A stretch of DNA of 9,928 nt from an uncultured Cyanobium sp. (GTDB lineage Bacteria; Cyanobacteriota; Cyanobacteriia; PCC-6307; Cyanobiaceae), in assembly GCA_937919075.1 (NCBI GenBank), contig CALFOF010000035.1, positions 1 through 9,928 of the forward strand, read 5' to 3'. How positions within the stretch are numbered: position 1 is the first letter of the stretch; each line of letters starts with the position of its first letter. Shown one piece after another: positions 1 to 6,259 of this stretch. The position numbers were made by a program, and so were the translations under genes. The notes below the pieces were generated by a model that saw only the letters and a list, made by a program, of their open reading frames with translations, searched no databases and had not been told where the DNA came from.

Positions 1-142
1 CGCAGAGCACCAGGCCGGCCAGCAGCGGCAGCCGGCGGCCCAGCGGCCCGGCCGCCCAGCCGGCCAGCAGGCCCTGCCAGCGCAGCAACCAGGGAACGGA
101 GCCACTGGCGGAGGCCAGGGCGTTGGGGGTGATGGAAGACAT
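1..142 (-). CDS. N-terminal fragment of a membrane protein, possibly IctB / O-antigen-ligase family (cut by window start)
   Basis: An ATG at 142-140 opens a frame that stays open for 47 codons to the window edge. It begins MSSITPNALASASGSVPWLL and continues with an RWQG motif and a hydrophobic stretch rich in Leu, Ala and Gly (residues about 23-47), which looks like the first membrane segment. The ATG follows directly on the trmB stop codon, with no base between them, so the two genes are probably cotranscribed and translationally coupled. The sequence 'PWLLRWQG' near the N-terminus recalls IctB-family proteins of marine Synechococcus, once thought to be bicarbonate transporters and now usually grouped with O-antigen ligase-like membrane proteins. 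That match is from memory and rests on very few residues. The open frame and coupled start are firm; the family is a guess. Most of the gene lies outside the window. Confidence 0.5.
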   Translation of the reverse strand, partial: MSSITPNALASASGSVPWLLRWQGLLAGWAAGPLGRRLPLLAGLVLC

Positions 143-844
143 TCAGGCGCCGGGCGTGGGCGGATTATGGGTGCGGCAGGCAGCTTCCTCCAGCCCCTCT
201 GAAGCAGGCGCGTCCGCGCCGTTGCGCCGATACAACACCCTGTACACCGGCAGCCCGAGCGACAGCACGTGCTGCTCCCGCTCGGTGGCCACCGGCAGCG
301 GGTTGGTGGAGCGATACGGACGCGGATCGTCGGCGGGCCGCTCGAAGCAGCCGCTCGCTTCGGTGACCTGCACCATCGGCACGATCACCGCTTCCACATC
401 GCTCTGCAGCAGCAGCTCGCCGCCCGCTGGCAAGGCCGCCGCCAGGGCCGCCACCAGCGAGGGCTGCAGCACCCGTCGCTTCTGGTGGCGTTGCTTGAAC
501 CACGGATCGGGAAATTGCAGCGTGACCCGCCGCAGCCGGCCTGGCGGCAGCTGCGCCAGCCAATCCAGCAGGCTCACATTGGCGTTCCAGAACACAAAGC
601 GCAGGTTGTCGAGCTGCAGGCGGCGGCGGTCGTGCTCGGCGGCCTCCACCAGCACCCGGCGGATCTCCACCCCGAGGAAGTTGGTGCCCGGCTGCTGTGG
701 CGCCATCGCCAGCAGAAAGCGGCCCCGGGCGCTGCCGATGTCGAGATGGAGCGGCAGCTGCTGCTGGGCGAACAGCTCCAGAAGAGGCGGCAACGGCCGT
801 GGCTGCTGATGCACCCGGCTGAGCGGGTTGACGTGCTGACGCAC
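143..844 (-). CDS. trmB: tRNA (guanine-N7-)-methyltransferase TrmB
   Basis: This enzyme transfers a methyl group from S-adenosylmethionine to N7 of G46 in the variable loop of many tRNAs, in the cytoplasm. From the GTG at 844 the product is 233 residues, normal for the family. The SAM-binding loop LDIGSARG is at residues 34-41, the acidic residue ending strand 2 is at E60 (GVEIRR), and the TrmB signature PDPWFKQRHQKRR is at 112-124. A late NPLPVATERE block fits the family's C-terminal substrate region. The frame also allows a TTG at 847, one codon earlier. GTG is preferred because cyanobacterial TrmB proteins typically begin MRQHVNPLSR, which this start reproduces. It lies 6 bp after the FIST gene stop, and its own stop abuts the next start, consistent with a three-gene operon. 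The family call is secure. Confidence 0.95.
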   Translation of the reverse strand: MRQHVNPLSRVHQQPRPLPPLLELFAQQQLPLHLDIGSARGRFLLAMAPQQPGTNFLGVEIRRVLVEAAEHDRRRLQLDNLRFVFWNANVSLLDWLAQLPPGRLRRVTLQFPDPWFKQRHQKRRVLQPSLVAALAAALPAGGELLLQSDVEAVIVPMVQVTEASGCFERPADDPRPYRSTNPLPVATEREQHVLSLGLPVYRVLYRRNGADAPASEGLEEAACRTHNPPTPGA

Positions 845-850
845 CAAGGC

Positions 851-2146
851 TCAGGTCCCGGTGCGGGCGGCCGCAGGGGGCACGCCGTCGTCGTCGTGGT
901 TGGGCACCAGGAAGCCCCAGCTGGCCGTGTAGCCGTGCAGGTGGGTGTTGCCCGCCACCGGGCCGATCTCGCCGTTGCAGAAGGCGCCGGCGATCGGCAC
1001 CTGAGGAAACTGCTCGCGGCACACACTCACATCCCCATCAGGCTGGCCGTAGAGGCCTTCGCCGCGGCCCAGGCAGGCGAACAGCAGCGCCGCCAGCGGC
1101 GTGTCGTCGGTGCGGGCCTGGCGGCGCAGCAACTGGCGCAGTTCCTGGCGAGACGCGGCCGCATCGCGCAGCTGGAACTGCACCTGCTGGCCCACCCGCA
1201 GTTTTTCCGCCACCGCCACGGCGCCGTTGCGCGGGTCGACCCCGAGCAGGTTGCGCACCAGAAAGGCCGTGGGTTCCGCCGGGCTGCTTTCGCCGGGCAG
1301 GCTGAAGTTGCTGCGCGCCACGCCCAGAAACAGCGAATGGCGCACCTGCTCCCGTTCTGCCGGCGTGAGCGATTGCAGGATCCCCTGCAGGCAGTTGACC
1401 GGGCTGTTGGTCTGCTCGCCGGAGCTGAGCTGCAGCACCACGTTGCGTTCCGCCTGCTCGATCTCGAACACCGGGCCGATCGGCCGGCAGCCCTGGGCCA
1501 CCACCGGATCCAGCCGCCAGGCGCCGCCGATCAGGCAACCCACTGCGCCGGTGAGCACGCGGCCATCAAAAAACAGCGAGCCGTGCTCGGCGCTGTGGTG
1601 GCCGGCGATGCCACCCACCTTGGCGGCCGCTGGGTAGGCGTAATCCAGGCCGCTGATCAGATCGTTGATCTTCTGGCAGGTGGGATCCACGAACAGGAGC
1701 ATGGAGCGGGCCCGCTCCGGGTCGGCGCCCACCCAGTTGATCCAGTCCAGGTTGTCGCCATCGAGATCGGGCAGGGAGGCGGGATCCAGCTCGAACAGCT
1801 GCAGATCCGCCCCGGGCAGCCGCAGCAGGGTGACGCTCAGCGCCGGCTGCTGCTCCAGTTCCCGCGCCTGCCCGCTGACCTCGGTGCCGACCACCCCACC
1901 GCCGGCACAGCCGATCCAGTGGCGCGCATTCAGGCGGCTGCGCAGCAGCGGCAGCAGGCGGGGCAGATCGCTGGCATAGCTGGTGGAGCAGAACACCAGG
2001 GCCAGATCGTTGGCGCCACGGTTGCCGAGCGCCTTCGCCACCTCCTCGATCGCGGCTTCCAGGGAGGGCTGACGGGACAGGGCCGTCTGGCACGAGGCCG
2101 GTGCTTCACCGCGTTTGAGCCAAGAGGGCAGGGAAAGCGCAGCCAT
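851..2146 (-). CDS. FIST-domain (FIST_N + FIST_C) sensory-type protein
   Basis: The product is 431 residues from an ATG at 2146. The N-terminal half matches a FIST_N domain: an LVFCSTSY strand (about residues 49-56), then WIGCAGGGVVG at about 77-87 and a VDPTCQ segment. The C-terminal half matches FIST_C: LGVARSNF, a FACLGRGEGLYG stretch and the closing IAGAFCNGEIGPVAGNTHLHGYTASWGF block near residues 390-417. FIST domains are thought to sense small ligands and are often fused to signalling domains. Here both domains are present but no kinase, cyclase, EAL/GGDEF or receiver domain is fused, so any output partner must be separate. There is no signal peptide or clear membrane segment, so it is probably cytoplasmic. 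It is the first gene of a tight cluster with trmB. The gene is a normal length with no frameshift. The domain call is confident; the ligand and role are unknown. Confidence 0.88.
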   Translation of the reverse strand: MAALSLPSWLKRGEAPASCQTALSRQPSLEAAIEEVAKALGNRGANDLALVFCSTSYASDLPRLLPLLRSRLNARHWIGCAGGGVVGTEVSGQARELEQQPALSVTLLRLPGADLQLFELDPASLPDLDGDNLDWINWVGADPERARSMLLFVDPTCQKINDLISGLDYAYPAAAKVGGIAGHHSAEHGSLFFDGRVLTGAVGCLIGGAWRLDPVVAQGCRPIGPVFEIEQAERNVVLQLSSGEQTNSPVNCLQGILQSLTPAEREQVRHSLFLGVARSNFSLPGESSPAEPTAFLVRNLLGVDPRNGAVAVAEKLRVGQQVQFQLRDAAASRQELRQLLRRQARTDDTPLAALLFACLGRGEGLYGQPDGDVSVCREQFPQVPIAGAFCNGEIGPVAGNTHLHGYTASWGFLVPNHDDDGVPPAAARTGT

Positions 2147-2205
2147 GGACTGGACCCTACTGCCGGAGCACGACTACGGATAATGGCGCTTCCCGTACCG
2201 CCCCT
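2147..2205. promoter_or_regulatory. Divergent promoter region between the FIST gene and the DUF3177 gene
   Basis: This 59-bp gap separates two divergently read genes. It contains one AT island in GC-rich surroundings. On the plus strand GATAAT (2179-2184) matches the TATAAT -10 element at five of six positions and would give a leader of about 15 nt before the GTG at 2206. The same island read on the minus strand gives CATTAT (2185-2180), a weaker -10, 34 nt from the FIST ATG. I see no convincing -35 at a 16-18 bp spacing for either. The assignment is inferred from position and -10 similarity only. Confidence 0.35.
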
Positions 2206-2820
2206 GTGCCAGATCTGCTCTACCGCACCCTGGTGTGGCTGGATTACCGCCTGGCGGTGGTGTTCGCCCTCGGGCTTCCGCTCGTCCTGCTGGTGTGGGC
2301 TGTCGCGCGGCGGGAAGGCGCTCTGGTGCGTCTGCTGTCGATTTATTGGAAGGTGGCCAGCCTGCTGGGCATCTCGGTGCTGCTGTTGATCGATGCTCGC
2401 CCGCTCGGTTACGTGCTGGCGTTGGTGGCTGAGGTGCTGGTGGTGGTGGCGGTGTGGTTCTGGGTGGATCTCAACGAGGAACTCGACGATCTGCCCCCCT
2501 GGCGCCCCCTGCCGCTCACGGTGCGGACCTGGCGCTGGGCGCTCACCTTTTACGGCGTCACGGCGGCGATGTTGAGCGTCACGGCGCTCACCTGCCTGGC
2601 GGGCGGCGTGAACCGGCCGGTGTGTCAGGTGTGGCTGGAGGCGCCCCGGCAGCTGCACCAGGTGGCCGTGCGGGCGTTCGGCTTCGTCTTCGGTGGGGAG
2701 CTCACCCCGGGGCTCACCGCGTTCTTCGGCTATCTGGCGCTGGCCCTCTACGCGGTGGGGCTGCTGCAGTGGCTGCTGGTGCGGCTGCCGCGCTTTGGCC
2801 GGGTGGCGGGGGGCTTCTGA
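2206..2820 (+). CDS. DUF3177-family integral membrane protein
   Basis: The product is a 204-residue polytopic membrane protein. Hydrophobic stretches at about residues 16-33, 46-62, 68-88, 111-131 and 170-191 suggest five membrane segments. A short charged loop (WVDLNEELDDL, about 86-96) follows the third. The N-terminus MPDLLYRTLVWLDYRL is typical of the cyanobacterial DUF3177 family as I recall it; no biochemical function is known. The start is a GTG. No in-frame ATG lies between it and the divergent neighbour, and the GTG places the conserved N-terminus correctly. No obvious Shine-Dalgarno sequence precedes it, so the message may be nearly leaderless. The stop overlaps the next gene's start by one base (TGATG), so the two are probably translated together. 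The open frame and membrane nature are clear; the family name is likely. Confidence 0.82.
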   Translation: MPDLLYRTLVWLDYRLAVVFALGLPLVLLVWAVARREGALVRLLSIYWKVASLLGISVLLLIDARPLGYVLALVAEVLVVVAVWFWVDLNEELDDLPPWRPLPLTVRTWRWALTFYGVTAAMLSVTALTCLAGGVNRPVCQVWLEAPRQLHQVAVRAFGFVFGGELTPGLTAFFGYLALALYAVGLLQWLLVRLPRFGRVAGGF

Positions 2821-3203
2821 TGGCGCCCAGCCTGCCGTCCCTGCTGCAGCGCCTCGAGCGCATCAGCCACGAGCGCCCTGACCGCGTGCTGCGCCTGCGC
2901 GGGCGGCTGCCGCTGGAGCTTGAGGGTGCTGCTGAGATGAAGCCTGATGGGCTTGATGCAGAAGGCGAAGCGGCTGCTGCTCAATCTGACGCCTGGGAAC
3001 CGTTTGAACTGCTGATCTTTCGCGGTTTCTCCAGCAGCGTCACCCACCCCACCGCCTACGACCCCGACCAGAGCGCCCTGCCGCCCGGCGCCGAGCTCGC
3101 CAGCGCTGAACTGCTGGCCGGACCGCTCGATCCCAGCAACGAACAGGTGCTGGTGGCGGCCAGCGCGGTGGAAGCCTTCCTCGATCCGGCCGCCTGGGCC
3201 TGA
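2820..3203 (+). CDS. Conserved cyanobacterial hypothetical protein (DUF7734-like)
   Basis: An ATG at 2820, sharing its A with the stop of the DUF3177 gene, opens a 127-residue soluble protein. The protein runs from MAPSLPSLLQRLERI to FLDPAAWA. The best conserved core is FELLIFRGFSSSVTHPTAYD (about residues 60-79), followed by a GPLDPSNEQVLV segment. I associate this core with a family shared by cyanobacteria and chloroplast-bearing organisms, probably DUF7734; this is recall, not a search result. There are no membrane segments or signal peptide. The stretch at residues 36-57 is acidic, Ala/Glu-rich and uses more A/T-ending codons than the rest, so it looks like a variable insertion between two conserved parts. 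The start could be placed much further upstream, but that would run through the DUF3177 gene in another frame. Function is unknown. Confidence 0.75.
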   Translation: MAPSLPSLLQRLERISHERPDRVLRLRGRLPLELEGAAEMKPDGLDAEGEAAAAQSDAWEPFELLIFRGFSSSVTHPTAYDPDQSALPPGAELASAELLAGPLDPSNEQVLVAASAVEAFLDPAAWA

Positions 3204-3236
3204 GCTGGCTCTGCTTGGCCCGGCTCGGCTCTGGCC

Positions 3237-4097
3237 TCAGTCCGCTGCTGGCAGGCGCACCGCGCCGCCGCTCACCACGATCCCGCCGGTGGCTGGAACC
3301 GTCACCAGCAGCTGGCTGGGCCGGCCCATGGCCTCGCCCTGGCGAATCTCCAACGTGGTGGGCACGGGGATCAGGCCCGCGGCGCGCAGGTAGCCGCCGA
3401 GTGCGGCAGCGGCCGAGCCGGTGGCCGGATCCTCCACCACGCCGCCCACCGGAAAGGGGTTGCGGCTGTGGAACAGCTGGCGGTCCTGGCGCCACACCAG
3501 CTGCAGGGTGAGCAGGTCTTCGCGCTGCATCAACGCCTTGAGCGGCTTGAAGGCGTATTGGAGTCGGGCCAGCCGCTCCGCCGTGGCGGCAGCCAGCACC
3601 AGGTGCCAGGCGCCGGCGTAGGCCTTCATCGGTGGCAGGGCCGGATCGAGCTCCGCCGCCTGCCAGCCCAGGGCCTCGAGCGCGGCGGCCACCAGGGCAT
3701 CAGCGGCCGGCGCCTGGCGGGGCTCCACCGAGGTGAGCGAGGCCTGCAGCACGCCCTCCCGCTCCGCCACCCGCACCGGCACTGCCCCCACCGGGGTGTG
3801 AAACACAAAGTCGCGGCCGGGTCCGGTTTCCGCCAGCAGCACAGCGGCGGCGATCGTGGCGTGGCCGCAGAACGGCACCTCCCCCGCCGGGCTGAAGTAG
3901 CGCACCTGCCGCTGCGGGCCGTGCTGCGGCGAGAGGAACACGGTTTCCGAAAACCCCACCGCCGTGGCCAGGCGCTGCATTGCCGCCGCTTCCGGCAACG
4001 CTTCGCCCACCCACACCCCGGCCGGATTGCCACCATCGGCGTGGCTGGTGAAGGCCGCCAGACGGTGCAGCTGGGGGGGCTGCGTGGAGGAAAGGCT
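3237..4097 (-). CDS. PhzF-family isomerase-like protein (start at TTG 4100; this span begins at the second codon)
   Basis: The product is about 287 residues counting a TTG start at 4100-4098. PhzF-family proteins have two similar alpha/beta halves of the diaminopimelate-epimerase fold. The founding member isomerises an intermediate of phenazine synthesis, but most family members have unknown substrates. Visible landmarks are the N-terminal FTSHADGGNPAGVWVG (residues 17-32), the catalytic glutamate in GFSETVFL (E52), FCGHAT at 77-82, and GGVVEDPATGSAAAALGGYL in the second half. All are intact. The TTG overlaps the upstream transglutaminase gene's TGA in a TTGA arrangement, so re-initiation by coupled translation is likely. 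No phenazine genes are nearby, so a phenazine role is not suggested. It reads convergently with the gene ending at 3203, with 33 bp between and no clear terminator. Confidence 0.9.
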   Translation of the reverse strand, partial: SLSSTQPPQLHRLAAFTSHADGGNPAGVWVGEALPEAAAMQRLATAVGFSETVFLSPQHGPQRQVRYFSPAGEVPFCGHATIAAAVLLAETGPGRDFVFHTPVGAVPVRVAEREGVLQASLTSVEPRQAPAADALVAAALEALGWQAAELDPALPPMKAYAGAWHLVLAAATAERLARLQYAFKPLKALMQREDLLTLQLVWRQDRQLFHSRNPFPVGGVVEDPATGSAAAALGGYLRAAGLIPVPTTLEIRQGEAMGRPSQLLVTVPATGGIVVSGGAVRLPAAD

Positions 4098-4993
4098 CAA
4101 TGGACCGCGGTGCCTCCGCTGTCCGGCAGGTTCAGTTCCGCGGCGGTTGCCGCCGCCCGCAGCCGCACGGTGTAGCCCATGTTTGAGCCAATGCCGGTGC
4201 CGCGGTAGGTGCCTGTCACCGGTGCGGCTAGCTGGTGGTCGGGGGCGGCGGCGATCGCCACATGCCCGTCGGCCACGGCCAGCCCGAGGCTGGGGTCGTA
4301 GGCGCGCCAGCCGCCGCCGGGCATGTATACCTCGGCCCAGGCGTGCAGCTCCTGCTCGCTCACTTCCGGCGGGTGGTGCATCGAATAGCCGCTCACGAAG
4401 CGAGCCGCCAGCCCCTGGCTGCGGCAGGCCTCCACGAACAGCATCGCCGTATCGCGGCAGGCCCCGCAGCGGCTGGTGAGGCAGTCGCCGGCCGGCAACG
4501 GCTCACCGTCCGGCCGACCCACGTGGTGAAAGGTGAGGTGGATGGTGTCGGTGAGCTGGGTGAGGAAATCGAGCGTGTTGTGCTGGGCGCCCTCGGCCAG
4601 CTCGGCCGCCCAGCTGCGCACCGGCTCCGCCACGGCCCCGCCGCGGCTGGGGGCCAGCGAGGCCGCCTCACCCGGTTGGTAGTGCGCCGGCAGGTGCTGG
4701 GCGCCGGCATCGGTGACGATCCAGGCGAATGGGTTGTCCCGCAGGGTCTCCACCACCGACTCCACCTCGATCACCAGCGCCTGCCGCTTCTCCTTGAACC
4801 ACAGCACCACGGCATCACTGCCGTCGGGTTCCACGATGCTCGCCTGGCCCAGCGGGGTCTCCACGATGCGCAGGCTGTGGCGCAGCAGCCGCTGGCTGGC
4901 GTCCTGCCGCGGCGTCAGCCGCAGCGTCATCGGCTCAAGGAACACCGGCTGGTCGTAGGTGTAATCGAGGCGGTGGCGGATGTGAAACAGCAT
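4097..4993 (-). CDS. Transglutaminase-like cysteine protease family protein
   Basis: From the ATG at 4993 the product is 298 residues. It has the bacterial transglutaminase-like N-terminal beta domain (MLFHIRHRLDYTYDQPVFLE onward, about residues 1-80), then the transglutaminase core. The likely catalytic triad is visible: Cys179 in CGACRDTAML, His217 in ELHAWAEVY and Asp233 in AYDPSLG. Such bacterial proteins are usually predicted cysteine peptidases or amidases of unknown substrate rather than true transglutaminases. No signal peptide is seen, so it is probably cytoplasmic. The frame stays open upstream to 5173, but those 60 residues lack the family's sequence and are composition-biased, so the internal ATG matching the conserved N-terminus is chosen. 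It is the first gene of a probable two-gene operon with the PhzF-family gene, with overlapping stop and start. The family is secure; the substrate is unknown. Confidence 0.9.
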   Translation of the reverse strand: MLFHIRHRLDYTYDQPVFLEPMTLRLTPRQDASQRLLRHSLRIVETPLGQASIVEPDGSDAVVLWFKEKRQALVIEVESVVETLRDNPFAWIVTDAGAQHLPAHYQPGEAASLAPSRGGAVAEPVRSWAAELAEGAQHNTLDFLTQLTDTIHLTFHHVGRPDGEPLPAGDCLTSRCGACRDTAMLFVEACRSQGLAARFVSGYSMHHPPEVSEQELHAWAEVYMPGGGWRAYDPSLGLAVADGHVAIAAAPDHQLAAPVTGTYRGTGIGSNMGYTVRLRAAATAAELNLPDSGGTAVH

Positions 4994-5152
4994 CAGACGG
5001 GGGATTTCGGCCGCGGCGCCGGTTGGTGCAAGGGCCTTCCACCATCGTGCCTCCCGTAGGTTGGGCCGCCCGATCGCTTGGCATTCGCTGACACATGCGT
5101 TTGGCTGTGCCGCGCACCAACGGCTTGCCGGGTGCCTCCTTAATGTGTCTTC

Positions 5153-5317
5153 ATGAACAAGTCGCTTCCCCAACCCCTTGCCGCGCCTGAGCCGCCCGGT
5201 CCTGGAGTTGTCCTCGACGGCGCCTCCGCCACGCGCATCGATGAGCCCTGGGCTTCCGGGCAGCGCAAGCGCTATCTGCGCAGCCTGGCGCCGATCGAAA
5301 AAGCCGAGACCAACTGA
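5153..5317 (+). CDS. Small hypothetical protein, 54 residues
   Basis: An ATG at 5153 opens a short frame ending in TGA at 5315-5317. The product begins MNKSLPQPLAAPEPPGPG and has a basic patch WASGQRKRYLRSLAPIEKAE near the C-terminus. Codons mostly end in G or C, like neighbouring genes. The first half is Pro/Ala-rich and probably disordered; the second half could form a positively charged helix. No cysteine cluster, membrane segment or signal peptide is seen. No clear Shine-Dalgarno sequence precedes the ATG. An AT-rich TTAATG just upstream (5141-5146 region) could be a -10 for a leaderless message, but this is speculative. I do not recognise the family. It lies in an otherwise empty 496-bp stretch, which slightly favours it being a real gene. 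Confidence 0.42.
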   Translation: MNKSLPQPLAAPEPPGPGVVLDGASATRIDEPWASGQRKRYLRSLAPIEKAETN

Positions 5318-5427
5318 AGGGCAGGCTTCCTCCGCGCGCGGGTTGCCGCTGACCAGCCCACTGCCGTGCTGGCCGACACAGCGGCCTGTGGCGCGGCAGA
5401 CACCGATGGGTGCTCTGGCCAGATGGC

Positions 5428-5460
5428 CTTAACGGAACCTCAACATGGGGCCCCTACAAC
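5428..5460 (+). promoter_or_regulatory. Candidate Pho-box-like promoter upstream of the small membrane protein gene
   Basis: Two half-sites, CTTAACGG (5428-5435) and CTCAACAT (5439-5446), are 11 bp apart start to start. Each matches the cyanobacterial Pho-box half-site CTTAACCT at six of eight positions. A TACAAC (5455-5460), four of six to TATAAT, follows 8 bp after the second half-site. That layout resembles response-regulator-activated promoters in which the Pho box takes the place of a -35. The start codon of the next gene is 29 bp further on. This is a by-eye match in a GC-rich background and needs a scored search. Confidence 0.35.
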
Positions 5461-5489
5461 GGTTTGCGACTCCATGAGCCCCCTTGGCA

Positions 5490-5741
5490 ATGGGACTGAC
5501 GGAAGAAGAACAGGCGATCGTGATGGCCGCCCGGCAGTGCGGAATGATCAGCGAGAGCGAACAGGTGCGTTACCTCTGTGGGAACCGATGCATCCTGTGG
5601 GCCCTGGGCCTGGCGCCGTTCACGCTGGGGTTCTCGTTGATCCTCTGCCCGCTCGTCTGGGTGGCGCAGCACGACATGACCGGCCGGTCAATTGATCGCC
5701 TGCGCCAGCAACTGGCCGCGACACCCTTCGCTCAGGGTTGA
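5490..5741 (+). CDS. Small membrane protein of unknown function, 83 residues
   Basis: From the ATG at 5490 the product is 83 residues. An acidic, soluble N-terminus (MGLTEEEQAIVMAARQCGMI) precedes a hydrophobic stretch at about residues 35-59 that contains Pro43 and Pro54. This could be one membrane helix or a short hairpin. The C-terminal tail (about 60-83) is polar with an amphipathic SIDRLRQQL segment. Four cysteines are present: Cys17, Cys30, Cys34 and Cys53, with Cys30 and Cys34 just before the membrane segment. A TTG two codons earlier is in frame but ATG is the simpler start. I do not recognise the family. It reads convergently with the AbrB-like gene, with only 17 bp between the stops. 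A Pho-box-like element lies upstream. Confidence 0.65.
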   Translation: MGLTEEEQAIVMAARQCGMISESEQVRYLCGNRCILWALGLAPFTLGFSLILCPLVWVAQHDMTGRSIDRLRQQLAATPFAQG

Positions 5742-5758
5742 TCGCTCAGGGCCAACGA

Positions 5759-6130
5759 TCAGTCTTCGTCGATGTCTTCGCCGCCGACCGGTACGAGGCG
5801 AATCTGCTTGCGACCCAGCTTGAGTTCGAATTCATCGCCGGGTTTGAGATCGAGCAGACCGGTGTAGGCCTTGCCGACCAGCAGGTTGCCGTTGCCTTGC
5901 ACCGTGGCCACGAAGCTGAGTTTGCGGCCGCCTTTGCTGACCGGGGAACCCGCGCCATTGCCAAGGCTTACGCCTTTGGCTTCAAGCAGCGCTTCGTAGA
6001 AGGCGGTGAAGTTGAGCCGCTCTGTGCCGTCCTTCTTGGTGCTGAGATAACCGCAGCTGCGGACGAGCTCAGACTTGGAGGCATCGCCAAGCTCCTTGAC
6101 TTTGGCGAGCAAATCAGATCCAGTGAGCAT
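5759..6130 (-). CDS. Cyanobacterial AbrB-like transcriptional regulator (cyAbrB family)
   Basis: The product is 123 residues from ATG 6130, a typical length for cyAbrB proteins. These are DNA-binding global regulators found throughout cyanobacteria and linked to carbon/nitrogen balance, hydrogenase genes and redox responses. The N-terminal part (MLTGSDLLAKVKELGDASKS, then a LVRSCGYLSTKKDGTERLNFTAFYEALLEAKG region to about residue 54) is the conserved cyanobacterial extension. The C-terminal part (about residues 70-118, with GNGNLLVGKAYTGLLDLKPG and ELKLGRKQIRLV) is the AbrB-like swapped-hairpin DNA-binding domain, which in this family sits at the C-terminus rather than the N-terminus. The protein ends in an acidic GGEDIDED tail. 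Whether it corresponds to cyAbrB1 (CalA) or cyAbrB2 cannot be settled by eye. The start is clear: an ATG matching the family N-terminus, 14 bp from an inverted repeat. Confidence 0.92.
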   Translation of the reverse strand: MLTGSDLLAKVKELGDASKSELVRSCGYLSTKKDGTERLNFTAFYEALLEAKGVSLGNGAGSPVSKGGRKLSFVATVQGNGNLLVGKAYTGLLDLKPGDEFELKLGRKQIRLVPVGGEDIDED

Positions 6131-6143
6131 GTTCGGATGCGCC

Positions 6144-6165
6144 TGAAGACTTCTTCAACATAGCA
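6144..6165 (-). promoter_or_regulatory. Putative promoter -10 and inverted repeat upstream of the AbrB-like gene
   Basis: On the minus strand TGCTATGTT (6165-6157) resembles an extended -10 element (TGnTATAAT). Overlapping its downstream end by one base is a perfect inverted repeat, TGAAGA-2-TCTTCA (6144-6157), 13 bp before the ATG. The repeat would lie around the transcription start, a position suited to an operator. A TTGCAG further upstream is 19 bp from the -10, too long for a good -35. AbrB-family proteins often regulate their own genes, so an autoregulatory site is possible but not shown by sequence. Confidence 0.35.
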
Positions 6166-6259
6166 ATCGAAGGGCATGGCTCTGCAAGTGGTTGCCCAAT
6201 TCAAGCCGCGATCCAGCCGCAACAACGTATGACCGCCCCCGAAAATGGAGCTCGTTCGC

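Noticed and set aside
269..2389. A 706-codon open frame on the plus strand
   Set aside because: It runs antisense through trmB and the FIST gene, is rich in His, Gln, Arg and Ala as expected of a shadow frame in GC-rich DNA, and matches no family. The minus-strand genes have intact family motifs.
3204..3236. Possible terminator between the convergent genes ending at 3203 and 3237
   Set aside because: The stretch has repeated GGCTCTG/GGCC words but no stable stem followed by a T-run on either strand.
4250..4259. HIP1 palindrome GGCGATCGCC
   Set aside because: It is the only full copy I see in the window, so it is not evidence of the HIP1 enrichment found in many cyanobacteria; in GC-rich DNA one copy is near chance.
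4935..5045. Minus-strand ATG at 5045 with a good GGGAGG ribosome binding site
   Set aside because: The frame overlaps the transglutaminase gene out of phase and encodes a Pro/Arg-rich peptide typical of a chance frame.
4994..5173. A 60-residue N-terminal extension of the transglutaminase-like protein
   Set aside because: The family N-terminus begins at the internal ATG (MLFHIRHRLDYTYD). The upstream residues look non-coding and carry no domain.
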